Shown in pieces: positions 1 through 4,943 of a DNA stretch of 5,491 bases. Location: the NCBI GenBank assembly GCA_030633145.1, contig DAOVTM010000288.1:1-5491 (forward strand). The letters are read 5' to 3'. Source of the DNA: Desulfobulbaceae bacterium. Lineage in GTDB: Bacteria > Desulfobacterota > Desulfobulbia > Desulfobulbales > Desulfobulbaceae. A program made the translations under genes and the position numbers. The notes under the pieces were generated by a model that saw only the letters and a list, made by a program, of their open reading frames with translations, had not been told where the DNA came from and ran no database searches. How positions within the stretch are numbered: the first letter of the stretch is position 1; every line of letters begins with the position of its first letter.

Positions 1-40
1 GGCTCTCCCTCCAGTTCTCCCAGCAATCCTCCCTGCCTGA

Positions 41-79
41 GGGAAACCGGTACTCTGCCGGTTTCCCCACCCCCTTTTT
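41..79 (+). terminator. Intrinsic terminator-like hairpin upstream of sixA
   Basis: GGGAAACCGG (41-50) and CCGGTTTCCC (58-67) are perfect 10-bp complementary arms around a 7-nt loop. A run of five T (75-79) follows after a short C-rich stretch. This would end a transcript entering from the left edge. The T-run begins about 7 nt after the stem, so it is not a textbook terminator, and a role as a leader structure for the next gene remains possible. Confidence 0.6.
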
Positions 80-103
80 CATCAACCTTGAGAGTACCTT
101 ACC

Positions 104-598
104 TTGAAAACACTCTATATTCTCAGACACGCCAAATCAAGCTGGAAGGATTTTTCCCTGGACGATATTGACCGACCGCTCAACAAACGTGGAAAACGAG
201 ATGCCCCGCGCATGGGAGCGTGGTTGCGGGACTGGGGGTTACAGCTGGATGTGGTTCTCTCCAGTCCGGCAAAGCGAGCCAGAAAAACCGCTGAAAAGGT
301 GTGCCTGGAACTGGGAGACTATACTGTCAGTAAAGAGCAACGGCTCTATTTTGAAAATGCTGGCGGCATGGACGGGGTTATCCATGACCTGCCCAATTCG
401 GTCAATTCCGCTCTTCTCGTCGGCCATAATCCGGAATGCACAGAGACAGCCAACCTGTTGACGGGGTCTAATATTTATAATATTCCCACTTGCGGAATAG
501 TGGGTATAAAGTTTGTTCTGTCTATCTGGCAGGAGGTTGGGCCGGGAAGCGGTGAACTGATTTTGTTTGAGTATCCGAAAAAAATTACCAGCCTTTGA
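104..598 (+). CDS. sixA: SixA-type phosphohistidine phosphatase (histidine phosphatase superfamily)
   Basis: This 164-residue protein belongs to the histidine phosphatase (phosphoglycerate mutase-like) superfamily, in the short SixA branch that removes phosphate from phosphohistidine on phosphorelay or phosphotransfer proteins in the cytosol. The N-terminus LYILRHAKSSW holds the RHG-type motif with the nucleophile His9 next to Arg8. DRPLNKRGKRDAP (residues 23-35) and SSPAKRARKTAE (53-64) are the usual phosphate-pocket segments, and VGHNPE (106-111) supplies the second active-site His108. The length is normal for SixA. The start is TTG at 104, chosen because the protein begins right at the conserved first beta-strand; a purine-rich GAGAG at 90-94 sits about 9 nt upstream. 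There is no signal peptide. It appears unrelated to the CRISPR genes, and leader A begins only 16 nt after its stop. The family call is secure; the exact substrate is unknown. Confidence 0.9.
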   Translation: MKTLYILRHAKSSWKDFSLDDIDRPLNKRGKRDAPRMGAWLRDWGLQLDVVLSSPAKRARKTAEKVCLELGDYTVSKEQRLYFENAGGMDGVIHDLPNSVNSALLVGHNPECTETANLLTGSNIYNIPTCGIVGIKFVLSIWQEVGPGSGELILFEYPKKITSL

Positions 599-631
599 CT
601 CACATTCTCTTATGGTGTAAACTGATACCAG

Positions 632-659
632 TTGGATGAAATTTTCAAGGGTATAAAAT
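632..659 (+). promoter_or_regulatory. Candidate sigma70-like promoter in leader A
   Basis: TTGGAT (632-637) and TAAAAT (654-659, within TATAAAAT) are 16 bp apart and could be -35 and -10 elements for pre-crRNA. The ATAAAATC part is conserved in leader B (4645-4652), at the same distance from the shared CAACGACC block. The -35-like hexamer is not conserved there, so the assignment is tentative. Confidence 0.3.
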
Positions 660-812
660 CCAGTGCAACGACCAGTGCGACAGTTTGCCTGGGCAAAAAG
701 GAGGTGCTTACCGAAAAGAACGTATTATCAGCATGTTACATAAACCCACAGCTTAATATGGGTCGCACGTTGATATCATTGACAAAATCAGGGTTTTCAG
801 GGTGTCTTTAGA

Positions 813-845
813 TGCGACAGTGGTGCCAAAAGGGTGCCAGTCGCA
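813..845 (+). other. Conserved hairpin in leader A
   Basis: TGCGAC (813-818) pairs with GTCGCA (840-845). After a two-base AG bulge, TGGTGCC (821-827) pairs with GGTGCCA (833-839) using two G.U pairs, closing a 5-nt AAAAG loop. The equivalent segment of leader B (4806-4838) keeps the fold with changed bases. The G.U pairs exist only in RNA of the + strand, which argues for a structured leader transcript rather than a DNA cruciform. Function unknown. Confidence 0.6.
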
Positions 846-847
846 AA

Positions 848-875
848 TGACCGGATAACCGGCTGTTCTAACAAC
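848..875 (+). promoter_or_regulatory. Leader A terminal motif with inverted repeats
   Basis: TGACCGGATAACCGG is followed by CTGTTCTAACAAC, ending 18 nt before the first repeat. It contains CCGG-ATAA-CCGG and a near-perfect GCTGTT-CT-AACAAC inverted repeat. Leader B has the same 28 nt with one difference. TGACCGG also occurs inside every canonical repeat. A likely role is recognition of the leader-repeat junction by the integrase or a host factor; this is inferred from position and conservation. Confidence 0.5.
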
Positions 876-893
876 AGAAAAATATGGTACTGT

Positions 894-1002
894 GTTGTGG
901 AGTTGACCGGTTTTGGAACGGGGTTAAGACCCATGATGTTGTTCACATCGTTCCATGATTTCTGTGTTGTGGAGTTGACCGGTTTTGGAACGGGGTTAAG
1001 AC
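894..1002 (+). CRISPR. Minimal CRISPR array A: two repeats, one spacer
   Basis: There are two identical 37-bp repeats, 894-930 and 966-1002, beginning GTTGTGGAGTTGACCGG and ending GGGGTTAAGAC. One 35-bp spacer lies between them (931-965, begins CCATGATG). The repeats differ from the main array only at position 10 (T instead of C). Both are preceded by CTGT, so the working repeat here may be 39 bp with a 33-bp spacer. After 1002 there is no further repeat, so the array is complete at this end. It shares its leader with the main array, and RT-Cas1/Cas2 downstream is the presumed integrase. Confidence 0.95.
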
Positions 1003-1021
1003 CTACCCATAATTTTTTCTT

Positions 1022-1128
1022 GCTCCCAAGCTCCAGCTTGGGAACATTTTTACAGAAGCTCCAACTTCACGAATTACAGCAGGAAGCTGGAGCTTCCAAG
1101 TTACGTTCCCAAGCTGGAGCTTGGGAAC
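1022..1128. repeat. Nested palindromic repeat cluster (REP/BIME-like)
   Basis: There are three palindromes: TCCCAAGCT-CC-AGCTTGGGA (1024-1043), GGAAGCT-GG-AGCTTCC (1082-1097) and GTTCCCAAGCT with AGCTTGGGAAC around GG (1105-1128, 11-bp perfect arms). A degraded one, GAAGCTCCAACTTC, lies at about 1056-1069. The left pair is the inverted copy of the right pair, so the whole block is a large inverted repeat centred near 1075. This resembles dispersed intergenic palindromic elements of repeat-rich genomes. It could also end transcripts from array A, although no T-run follows. It codes for nothing recognisable. Confidence 0.75.
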
Positions 1129-1215
1129 AAGAGTAAAAAACTCGCCAATAAATCGTTCCTACGGACAACTTAAAATGCCTGAATCTATCGTTATCATCTG
1201 TTGTAAAGTTTTCTC

Positions 1216-1252
1216 GTTCCCACGCCCCAATGTGGAAACCAGTGGCAACTGG
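1216..1252. repeat. Degenerate palindromes upstream of the nuclease-like gene
   Basis: GTTCCCACG (1216-1224) and TGTGGAAAC (1231-1239) form an imperfect palindrome related in style to the cluster at 1022-1128. CCAGT-GGCA-ACTGG (1239-1252) is a perfect 5-bp inverted repeat immediately after it. The remaining sequence between 1129 and 1215 shows no gene or clear motif. Confidence 0.45.
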
Positions 1253-1278
1253 ATAACATAAGAACAAAGGGGACAATT

Positions 1279-1851
1279 ATGACCACAACAGATGAATACA
1301 GGACACTTGGAGCCACACCCAAAGAAATATGGGGCTTCATGAGAGAAACCGCACGGCAAATGGAAATAAACCGCATTGAAGCTGCGCAGAGGTCAAAAGA
1401 GACCGATAAAAAACTAAATAAGCTGGAACAGTTATTTACCAGTCAGTGGGGTAAATTAATCGAGTCCCTGGTTGAGGGAGATTTAATTAACATCCTCAAC
1501 AGCTATGGCATAAACATTGAAGAAACCACCACAAGATTAAAAAGCGGCCGCAGGGCGGCAGCAGATTACGAATTTGATATTATCGCCCATAATGGGGATG
1601 AAGTGGTTGTAGTGGAGGTAAAGACTACTCTCCGACCGGATGATGTAAAGCATTTTACACACAAGATGTCGCATTTCAAACAATGGGTAAAGTTGTATCG
1701 TGAAAAAAAAGTTTTCGGAGCCATGGCATTTTTAACAAGTGACAGCGAGGCTGCGTTGATGGCTGAAAAACGAGGTATGCACGTTATCCGTGCCACGGGT
1801 AACTCTGCCGCAATCGTCAATAAATCAGGCTTTAAGCCGAAAACATGGTAA
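1279..1851 (+). CDS. PD-(D/E)XK nuclease-like protein with N-terminal coiled coil (DUF3782-like)
   Basis: The protein has 190 residues. Residues 15-55 are charged and helical, with the ETDKKLNKLEQ pattern typical of the short coiled coil in DUF3782-like proteins. The rest fits a PD-(D/E)XK fold: a helix with conserved Glu (WGKLIESLVEGDL, 57-69), then the core YEFDIIAHNGDEVVVVEVK (97-115) giving Asp100, Glu113 and Lys115 as candidate catalytic residues, followed by helices and a final strand (GMHVIRATG). This fold usually cuts DNA, though many members of this family are uncharacterised. There are no cysteines, so it is not an iron-sulfur Cas4. The start ATG at 1279 has AAGGGGA about 6 nt upstream. 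It ends 37 nt before RT-Cas1 on the same strand, so co-transcription is possible. A role in processing new spacers would be inference; it may equally be a dispersed family member unrelated to CRISPR. Confidence 0.75.
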   Translation: MTTTDEYRTLGATPKEIWGFMRETARQMEINRIEAAQRSKETDKKLNKLEQLFTSQWGKLIESLVEGDLINILNSYGINIEETTTRLKSGRRAAADYEFDIIAHNGDEVVVVEVKTTLRPDDVKHFTHKMSHFKQWVKLYREKKVFGAMAFLTSDSEAALMAEKRGMHVIRATGNSAAIVNKSGFKPKTW

Positions 1852-1888
1852 CGACTATGGGGTAACCGGCATCCCATTTTCTTGAAAA

Positions 1889-4024
1889 ATGCAACAAACA
1901 ACAATCACCATCCAACAGGTATTAACCGACAGCAACCTCCTCCAGGCATGGTACAAGGTACGGGCCAATAAGGGGTGTGCCGGGATTGACCGGGAAACCC
2001 TGGCTGATTTTGAATCCGGCCTGATGAGCAGCCTGGCTCTGCTCCGGGACGAGGTGATCTATGAAACCTACCGACCCCGTCCCCTGTTCCGCATCCACGT
2101 TCCCAAGAAAAACAATCCCGGTCTGCGTACCCTCTCCATCCCCACGGTGCGGGACAGGGTATTACAGACTGCGCTGGCTCGTGTCCTCACCCCGCTCTTT
2201 GAGGCTGAATTTGAAGAGTGCAGTTACGCCTACCGCAAGGGACGTTCCGTCAACATGGCTCTGCAGCGGGTGGAGCAGTTGCGTGATAACGGGTACAGCT
2301 GGGTCGTTGACTGCGATATCAGCTCATTTTTTGATGAAATCGATCACCAGGTATTGTTGCGAGAAGTAAAAAAACTGGTAACAGATCAAGCAATTATCCA
2401 CCTGATCGGGTTATGGCTTTCCGCACTGGTCGTGGATGGACCGCAACGGTTTCGTCTCCATAAAGGGGTTCCCCAAGGCTCGCCCATCTCTCCCCTGCTT
2501 GCCAACCTCTACCTGGATCAACTTGATGAGGCCATGCTGGATGAAAACCTGCGTATGATCCGTTTTGCCGATGATTTTCTCATCCTCTGCCGCAAAAAGG
2601 AGAGTGCGGACAAGGCATTACAGTTCACAGCCGAGGTTCTGGAATCCCTGCGTCTGAAACTGCATGAGCAAAAAACACGGGTTGTTGATTTTAAAGGCGG
2701 CTTTCGCTTTCTCGGGGTTGAATTTGTCCGCTCCCTTGCCATCAAGGCCAGGTATCCCGAGTACCAGGCACCGGTTCTTGATACGGAACAACTGGCACAG
2801 ATACCCGATGTCTGTGAGGAAAAGCATACACCTGATGCCGCAGACCAGGAAGAGGTTAATGCCAGAATCATCCGCTACCAGAATCCAGGTACAGAAATGT
2901 CCCTGGCTCTTGCCGAGGCAGGCATCAGGGCAGAACACTACCCAGAGCATATTGAGCAGGTAGCCCCCCTTGACCCGCCGGTCAGTCACAACAAAAAGAC
3001 AACAACAGAGCTTGATCCACGCCTGCGCACCCTGTACATCCTGGAACACGGCAATGTCCTGGGCAAAGAATCGGAACGGTTTACGGTGAAAAAAAAGGGG
3101 GTGGTCTTCCAGCGGATACCGGCCATCAAAGTGGATCAGATTATGATCTTCGGCAATGCCCAGATCACTACCCAGGCCATGCACTTCTGCCTGCAGGCCA
3201 AGATTCCCATTTATTTGCTCTCCGGCAGCGGCAGATTTCACGGCGTTGTCGATGCCTTTAGCACCGATCCGGTATTTCTCCACCGTGACCAGTTCAAACG
3301 GGCTGAAGAACCTGAATTCTGCCTCAACCTGTCCAGGGTATGTATTCGGGCAAAAATCAGCAACTGCCGAACGCTCCTGCTCCGCTTTAAACGGAAGCGA
3401 AACCTGGATATTGGTGGAGCCGCAGACCGGTTGAAATCCATTATCGCCGAACTCGCCGGAGCAGACAACCTCAACTCCATCCGGGGTCATGAAGGGTCAG
3501 CCGCCCGTATCTATTTTTCCGCCCTGTCCAGGGTGTTAGATCCAGACTGGTGTTTTAACGGTCGTACCCGGCAGCCGCCAAAAGACCCGGTCAATGCACT
3601 GCTGTCCTATGGCTACACCCTGCTGTTTTATAATATTTACTCTTTTCTCCGCTCTCGAGGTCTGAATCCGCAGGTGGGATTTCTCCACCAGGTTCGAGCC
3701 GGTCACCCTGCCCTGGTTTCTGACCTGATCGAAGAATTTCGGGCTATTATAGTTGACATTGTCGTTTTGAACCTGGTCTTGAACCGGCGGATAACCCCGG
3801 AGCAATTTATCATGCCTGACGGTTCCGGCCAGGGTTGTCTGATGAAAAATGAAGCCCGCAAGCTCTTTATCAAAGAACTGGAAAAGAAGATGAACTCGCC
3901 CATCACCCACCCGGTGAGCGGGTTACGGATCGATTACCGGAGATGCCTGGAACATCAAGTCCATCATCTTGCAGCGGTCATCCAGGGTCGTGAAGCACAA
4001 TATACACCAATGGTAATACGATGA
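1889..4024 (+). CDS. cas1: Reverse transcriptase-Cas1 fusion, CRISPR spacer integrase
   Basis: The protein has 711 residues. The N-terminal half (about 1-283) is a group II intron-like reverse transcriptase: RIHVPKKNNPGLRTLSIPTV (68-87), DCDISSFFDEID (141-152, catalytic Asp143), KGVPQGSPISPLLANLYLD (192-210) and RFADDF (225-230, Asp228/Asp229; FADD instead of the common YADD). LHEQKTR and FRFLGVEF (258-280) close the domain. A linker rich in Glu, Ala and Pro (about 285-375) leads to Cas1 (about 378-700). Cas1 has its N-terminal strand domain (LRTLYILEHGNVLGKESERF) and metal-site residues Glu535 in GHEGSAAR, His600 in VGFLHQ, and Asp612/Glu615 in SDLIEEFR. No Cas6 domain is present. Both active sites look intact. 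With Cas2 it should integrate spacers at the leader-repeat junction; the RT is expected to allow RNA-derived spacers, as shown for related fusions. A TGA at 1883-1885 in frame just upstream fixes ATG 1889 as the first start; no strong ribosome site is visible. The stop overlaps the next cas2 (ATGA). Confidence 0.96.
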   Translation: MQQTTITIQQVLTDSNLLQAWYKVRANKGCAGIDRETLADFESGLMSSLALLRDEVIYETYRPRPLFRIHVPKKNNPGLRTLSIPTVRDRVLQTALARVLTPLFEAEFEECSYAYRKGRSVNMALQRVEQLRDNGYSWVVDCDISSFFDEIDHQVLLREVKKLVTDQAIIHLIGLWLSALVVDGPQRFRLHKGVPQGSPISPLLANLYLDQLDEAMLDENLRMIRFADDFLILCRKKESADKALQFTAEVLESLRLKLHEQKTRVVDFKGGFRFLGVEFVRSLAIKARYPEYQAPVLDTEQLAQIPDVCEEKHTPDAADQEEVNARIIRYQNPGTEMSLALAEAGIRAEHYPEHIEQVAPLDPPVSHNKKTTTELDPRLRTLYILEHGNVLGKESERFTVKKKGVVFQRIPAIKVDQIMIFGNAQITTQAMHFCLQAKIPIYLLSGSGRFHGVVDAFSTDPVFLHRDQFKRAEEPEFCLNLSRVCIRAKISNCRTLLLRFKRKRNLDIGGAADRLKSIIAELAGADNLNSIRGHEGSAARIYFSALSRVLDPDWCFNGRTRQPPKDPVNALLSYGYTLLFYNIYSFLRSRGLNPQVGFLHQVRAGHPALVSDLIEEFRAIIVDIVVLNLVLNRRITPEQFIMPDGSGQGCLMKNEARKLFIKELEKKMNSPITHPVSGLRIDYRRCLEHQVHHLAAVIQGREAQYTPMVIR

Positions 4025-4299
4025 GCAAGCGGTGGATGGTCACCTATGATATTACCAGTGACCGTATCCGTGCCAGGGTACGAAAAACACTCTATGACCA
4101 TGGAACACGGGTTCAGTACAGTGTCTTTGAATGCGAGCTGACTCGCAGTCAACAGGAGACCTTGCAGCAGACCCTGGCCGGACAGATCGAAACAGACGAT
4201 TCTATCCGCTGGTATCCGCTCTGTAAATGGTGTACGGAACGGATTGTCATCCAGGGTCAGGGAATCAAGACAGAGTTCCCTGATTTTTTCCTGCTATGA
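4021..4299 (+). CDS. cas2: Cas2, first of two tandem copies
   Basis: A 92-residue Cas2 of normal length. The first strand WMVTYDITSD carries the conserved Asp10, and GTRVQYSVFECEL (28-40) is the family signature. Cas2 forms the dimer that bridges two Cas1 dimers and holds the prespacer. The ATG overlaps the RT-Cas1 stop (ATGA), indicating translational coupling in one operon. It aligns without gaps over about the first 50 residues with the second Cas2, sharing Asp10, G-x-RVQ-x-S-x-FEC and LQQ-x-LA. A CKWC pair (Cys68, Cys71) is present only in this copy. Whether it pairs with itself or with its neighbour cannot be told from sequence. Confidence 0.93.
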   Translation: MSKRWMVTYDITSDRIRARVRKTLYDHGTRVQYSVFECELTRSQQETLQQTLAGQIETDDSIRWYPLCKWCTERIVIQGQGIKTEFPDFFLL

Positions 4300-4577
4300 C
4301 GGATATGGTGGTAGTCTGCTTTGATGTCTGCGACAGGAGACGGTTGTACCGGGTGGCAAAAGAACTGGGCAACTACGGAGTCCGGGTTCAGAAGAGTATC
4401 TTTGAATGTCACCTGACCCCGGAGCAATTGGCAGAACTCCAGCAGCGACTGGCAAAATGGATTAACGCAGACGAGGATCAGGTTCGTTATTATTTTCTCT
4501 GCCGCAAGGATGTGGATGCTGTCTCTATTGATGGCAACGGCAGAGTAACCTTTGACGCACCCTTTGTAATAGTGTAA
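4296..4577 (+). CDS. cas2: Cas2, second tandem copy
   Basis: A 93-residue Cas2 paralogue with VVVCFDVCDRRRL (Asp10) and GVRVQKSIFECHL (28-40). It overlaps the first cas2 by ATGA (4296-4299), so RT-Cas1, Cas2 and Cas2 are translationally coupled. It differs from its neighbour in the C-terminal third, which in Cas2 contributes to the dimer and to Cas1 contacts: it has YYFLCRKDVDAVSI and ends VTFDAPFVIV. This fits either a specialised heterodimer or alternative homodimers. Its last codon and stop (GTGTAA) coincide with the left end of the sequence shared by the two leaders. Both Cas2 copies keep the signature residues, so neither looks like a decayed pseudogene. Confidence 0.93.
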   Translation: MTDMVVVCFDVCDRRRLYRVAKELGNYGVRVQKSIFECHLTPEQLAELQQRLAKWINADEDQVRYYFLCRKDVDAVSIDGNGRVTFDAPFVIV

Positions 4578-4590
4578 ACTGATACCAGTT
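4577..4590. repeat. Inverted repeat at the left end of leader B (copy at 620-633)
   Basis: AACTG-ATAC-CAGTT is a perfect 5-bp inverted repeat beginning at the last base of the second cas2 stop codon. An identical copy lies at 620-633 in leader A, where it is not attached to a cas gene. Its conservation while the following 25 to 60 nt diverge suggests a bound site or a boundary of the duplicated unit. There is no T-run, so it is not an intrinsic terminator. Confidence 0.45.
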
Positions 4591-4805
4591 AGTAGAATTA
4601 TAAAAGTGTTGCATCCTGCTGGAATGTGAAAAAATAAATTGTTAATAAAATCAAATACAACGACCAGTGCGACAGTTTGCCTGGAGAAAAAGGAGGTTTT
4701 TGACGAAAAGAACGAATTAACAGTGTGTTACAGGAAGTGCAGAGGGTAATGTGGGTCGCACGTTGATATTATTGGGAAAATTGGGGTTTTCAGGGTGTCT
4801 GAGGA

Positions 4806-4838
4806 TGCGACAGGGGTATCAAAAGGGTACCAGTCGCA
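4806..4838 (+). other. Conserved hairpin in leader B
   Basis: TGCGAC (4806-4811) pairs with GTCGCA (4833-4838). After the same AG bulge, GGTATC (4815-4820) pairs with GGTACC (4826-4831) around the same AAAAG loop; one G-A mismatch (4814/4832) lies at the bulge. Relative to leader A, two G.U pairs became U-A and A-U, and one C-G became U.G, so pairing is retained despite substitutions in the stem. This supports an RNA structure read from the + strand. Confidence 0.6.
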
Positions 4839-4840
4839 AA

Positions 4841-4868
4841 TGACCGGATAACCGGTTGTTCTAACAAC
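4841..4868 (+). promoter_or_regulatory. Leader B terminal motif with inverted repeats
   Basis: TGACCGGATAACCGG is followed by TTGTTCTAACAAC, ending 16 nt before the first repeat. ACCGG-ATAA-CCGGT and GTTGTT-CT-AACAAC are perfect inverted repeats overlapping by two bases. GTTGT is also the first five bases of the CRISPR repeat, and TGACCGG is its centre, so the leader end mimics repeat motifs. Its position next to the insertion point suggests an integrase or host-factor anchor. Confidence 0.5.
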
Positions 4869-4921
4869 GGAAAAAATGGGTACTGTTGTGGAGCTGACCG
4901 GTTTTGGAACGGGGTTAAGAC

Positions 4922-4943
4922 AGCCGCATTTGCGGCTTTTATT
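4922..4943 (+). terminator. Terminator-like hairpin inside the leader-proximal spacer
   Basis: Spacer 1 begins with AGCCGC-ATTT-GCGGCT (4922-4937), a perfect 6-bp stem with a 4-nt loop, followed by TTTATT. This is the form of a compact intrinsic terminator. As part of a spacer it is presumably acquired sequence, perhaps from a transcript end. It could also weaken pre-crRNA transcription just after the first repeat. It is not expected to serve a host gene here. Confidence 0.5.

Larger units (their letters stand above)
615..893 (+). promoter_or_regulatory. CRISPR leader A, upstream of the two-repeat array
   Basis: The stretch between sixA and the first repeat is a second copy of the leader found before the main array (4572-4884). 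The copies share GTGTAAACTGATACCAGTT (615-633), a 27-nt identical block (666-692), GGTCGCACGTTGATAT (761-776), GGGTTTTCAGGGTGTCT (791-807) and a nearly identical leader end (840-875). By eye, identity from 666 to 893 is a little above four fifths. Divergence concentrates at 693-709 and 741-760, so the conserved blocks act as a phylogenetic footprint. Leader A is about 30 nt shorter than leader B in its AT-rich left part (634-652). A shared leader implies use by the same integrase and left-to-right transcription of the array. Confidence 0.85.
4572..4884 (+). promoter_or_regulatory. CRISPR leader B, upstream of the main array
   Basis: The region between the second cas2 and the first repeat of the main array is homologous to leader A. 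It starts with a shared GTGTAAACTGATACCAGTT (4572-4590), runs through an AT-rich stretch (4591-4652) ending in the shared ATAAAATC, then a 27-nt identical block (4658-4684) and the conserved leader end. It has a conserved AAGGAGGT (4690-4697) with no convincing gene behind it. Four TGCGAC/GTCGCA half-sites lie at 4668, 4755, 4806 and 4833, with nearly the same spacing as in leader A. It is expected to hold the pre-crRNA promoter and the integration signals. Confidence 0.88.

Noticed and set aside
931..959. Direct repeat CCATGAT within the array A spacer (931-937 and 953-959)
   Set aside because: Seven bases within 35 is compatible with chance and no further structure supports it.
834..1136. 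100-codon plus-strand frame
   Set aside because: It reads through the leader end, both array A repeats and the palindrome cluster; the translated peptide simply repeats the CRISPR repeat.
1279..1851. Calling the nuclease-like protein Cas4
   Set aside because: It has no cysteines for the iron-sulfur cluster, has an N-terminal coiled coil, and fits DUF3782-like proteins better.
1889..2740. A group II intron open reading frame
   Set aside because: The RT is fused in frame to an intact Cas1, there is no maturase or endonuclease domain, and no intron RNA structure was seen around it.
2618..3490. 290-codon open frame on the minus strand
   Set aside because: It lies wholly antisense to the RT-Cas1 gene, across the RT end, linker and first part of Cas1, shows no recognisable domain, and the plus-strand frame has clear catalytic motifs.
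4577..4590. Intrinsic terminator for the cas operon
   Set aside because: The stem is only 5 bp, and is followed by AGTAGAATTA rather than a T-run.
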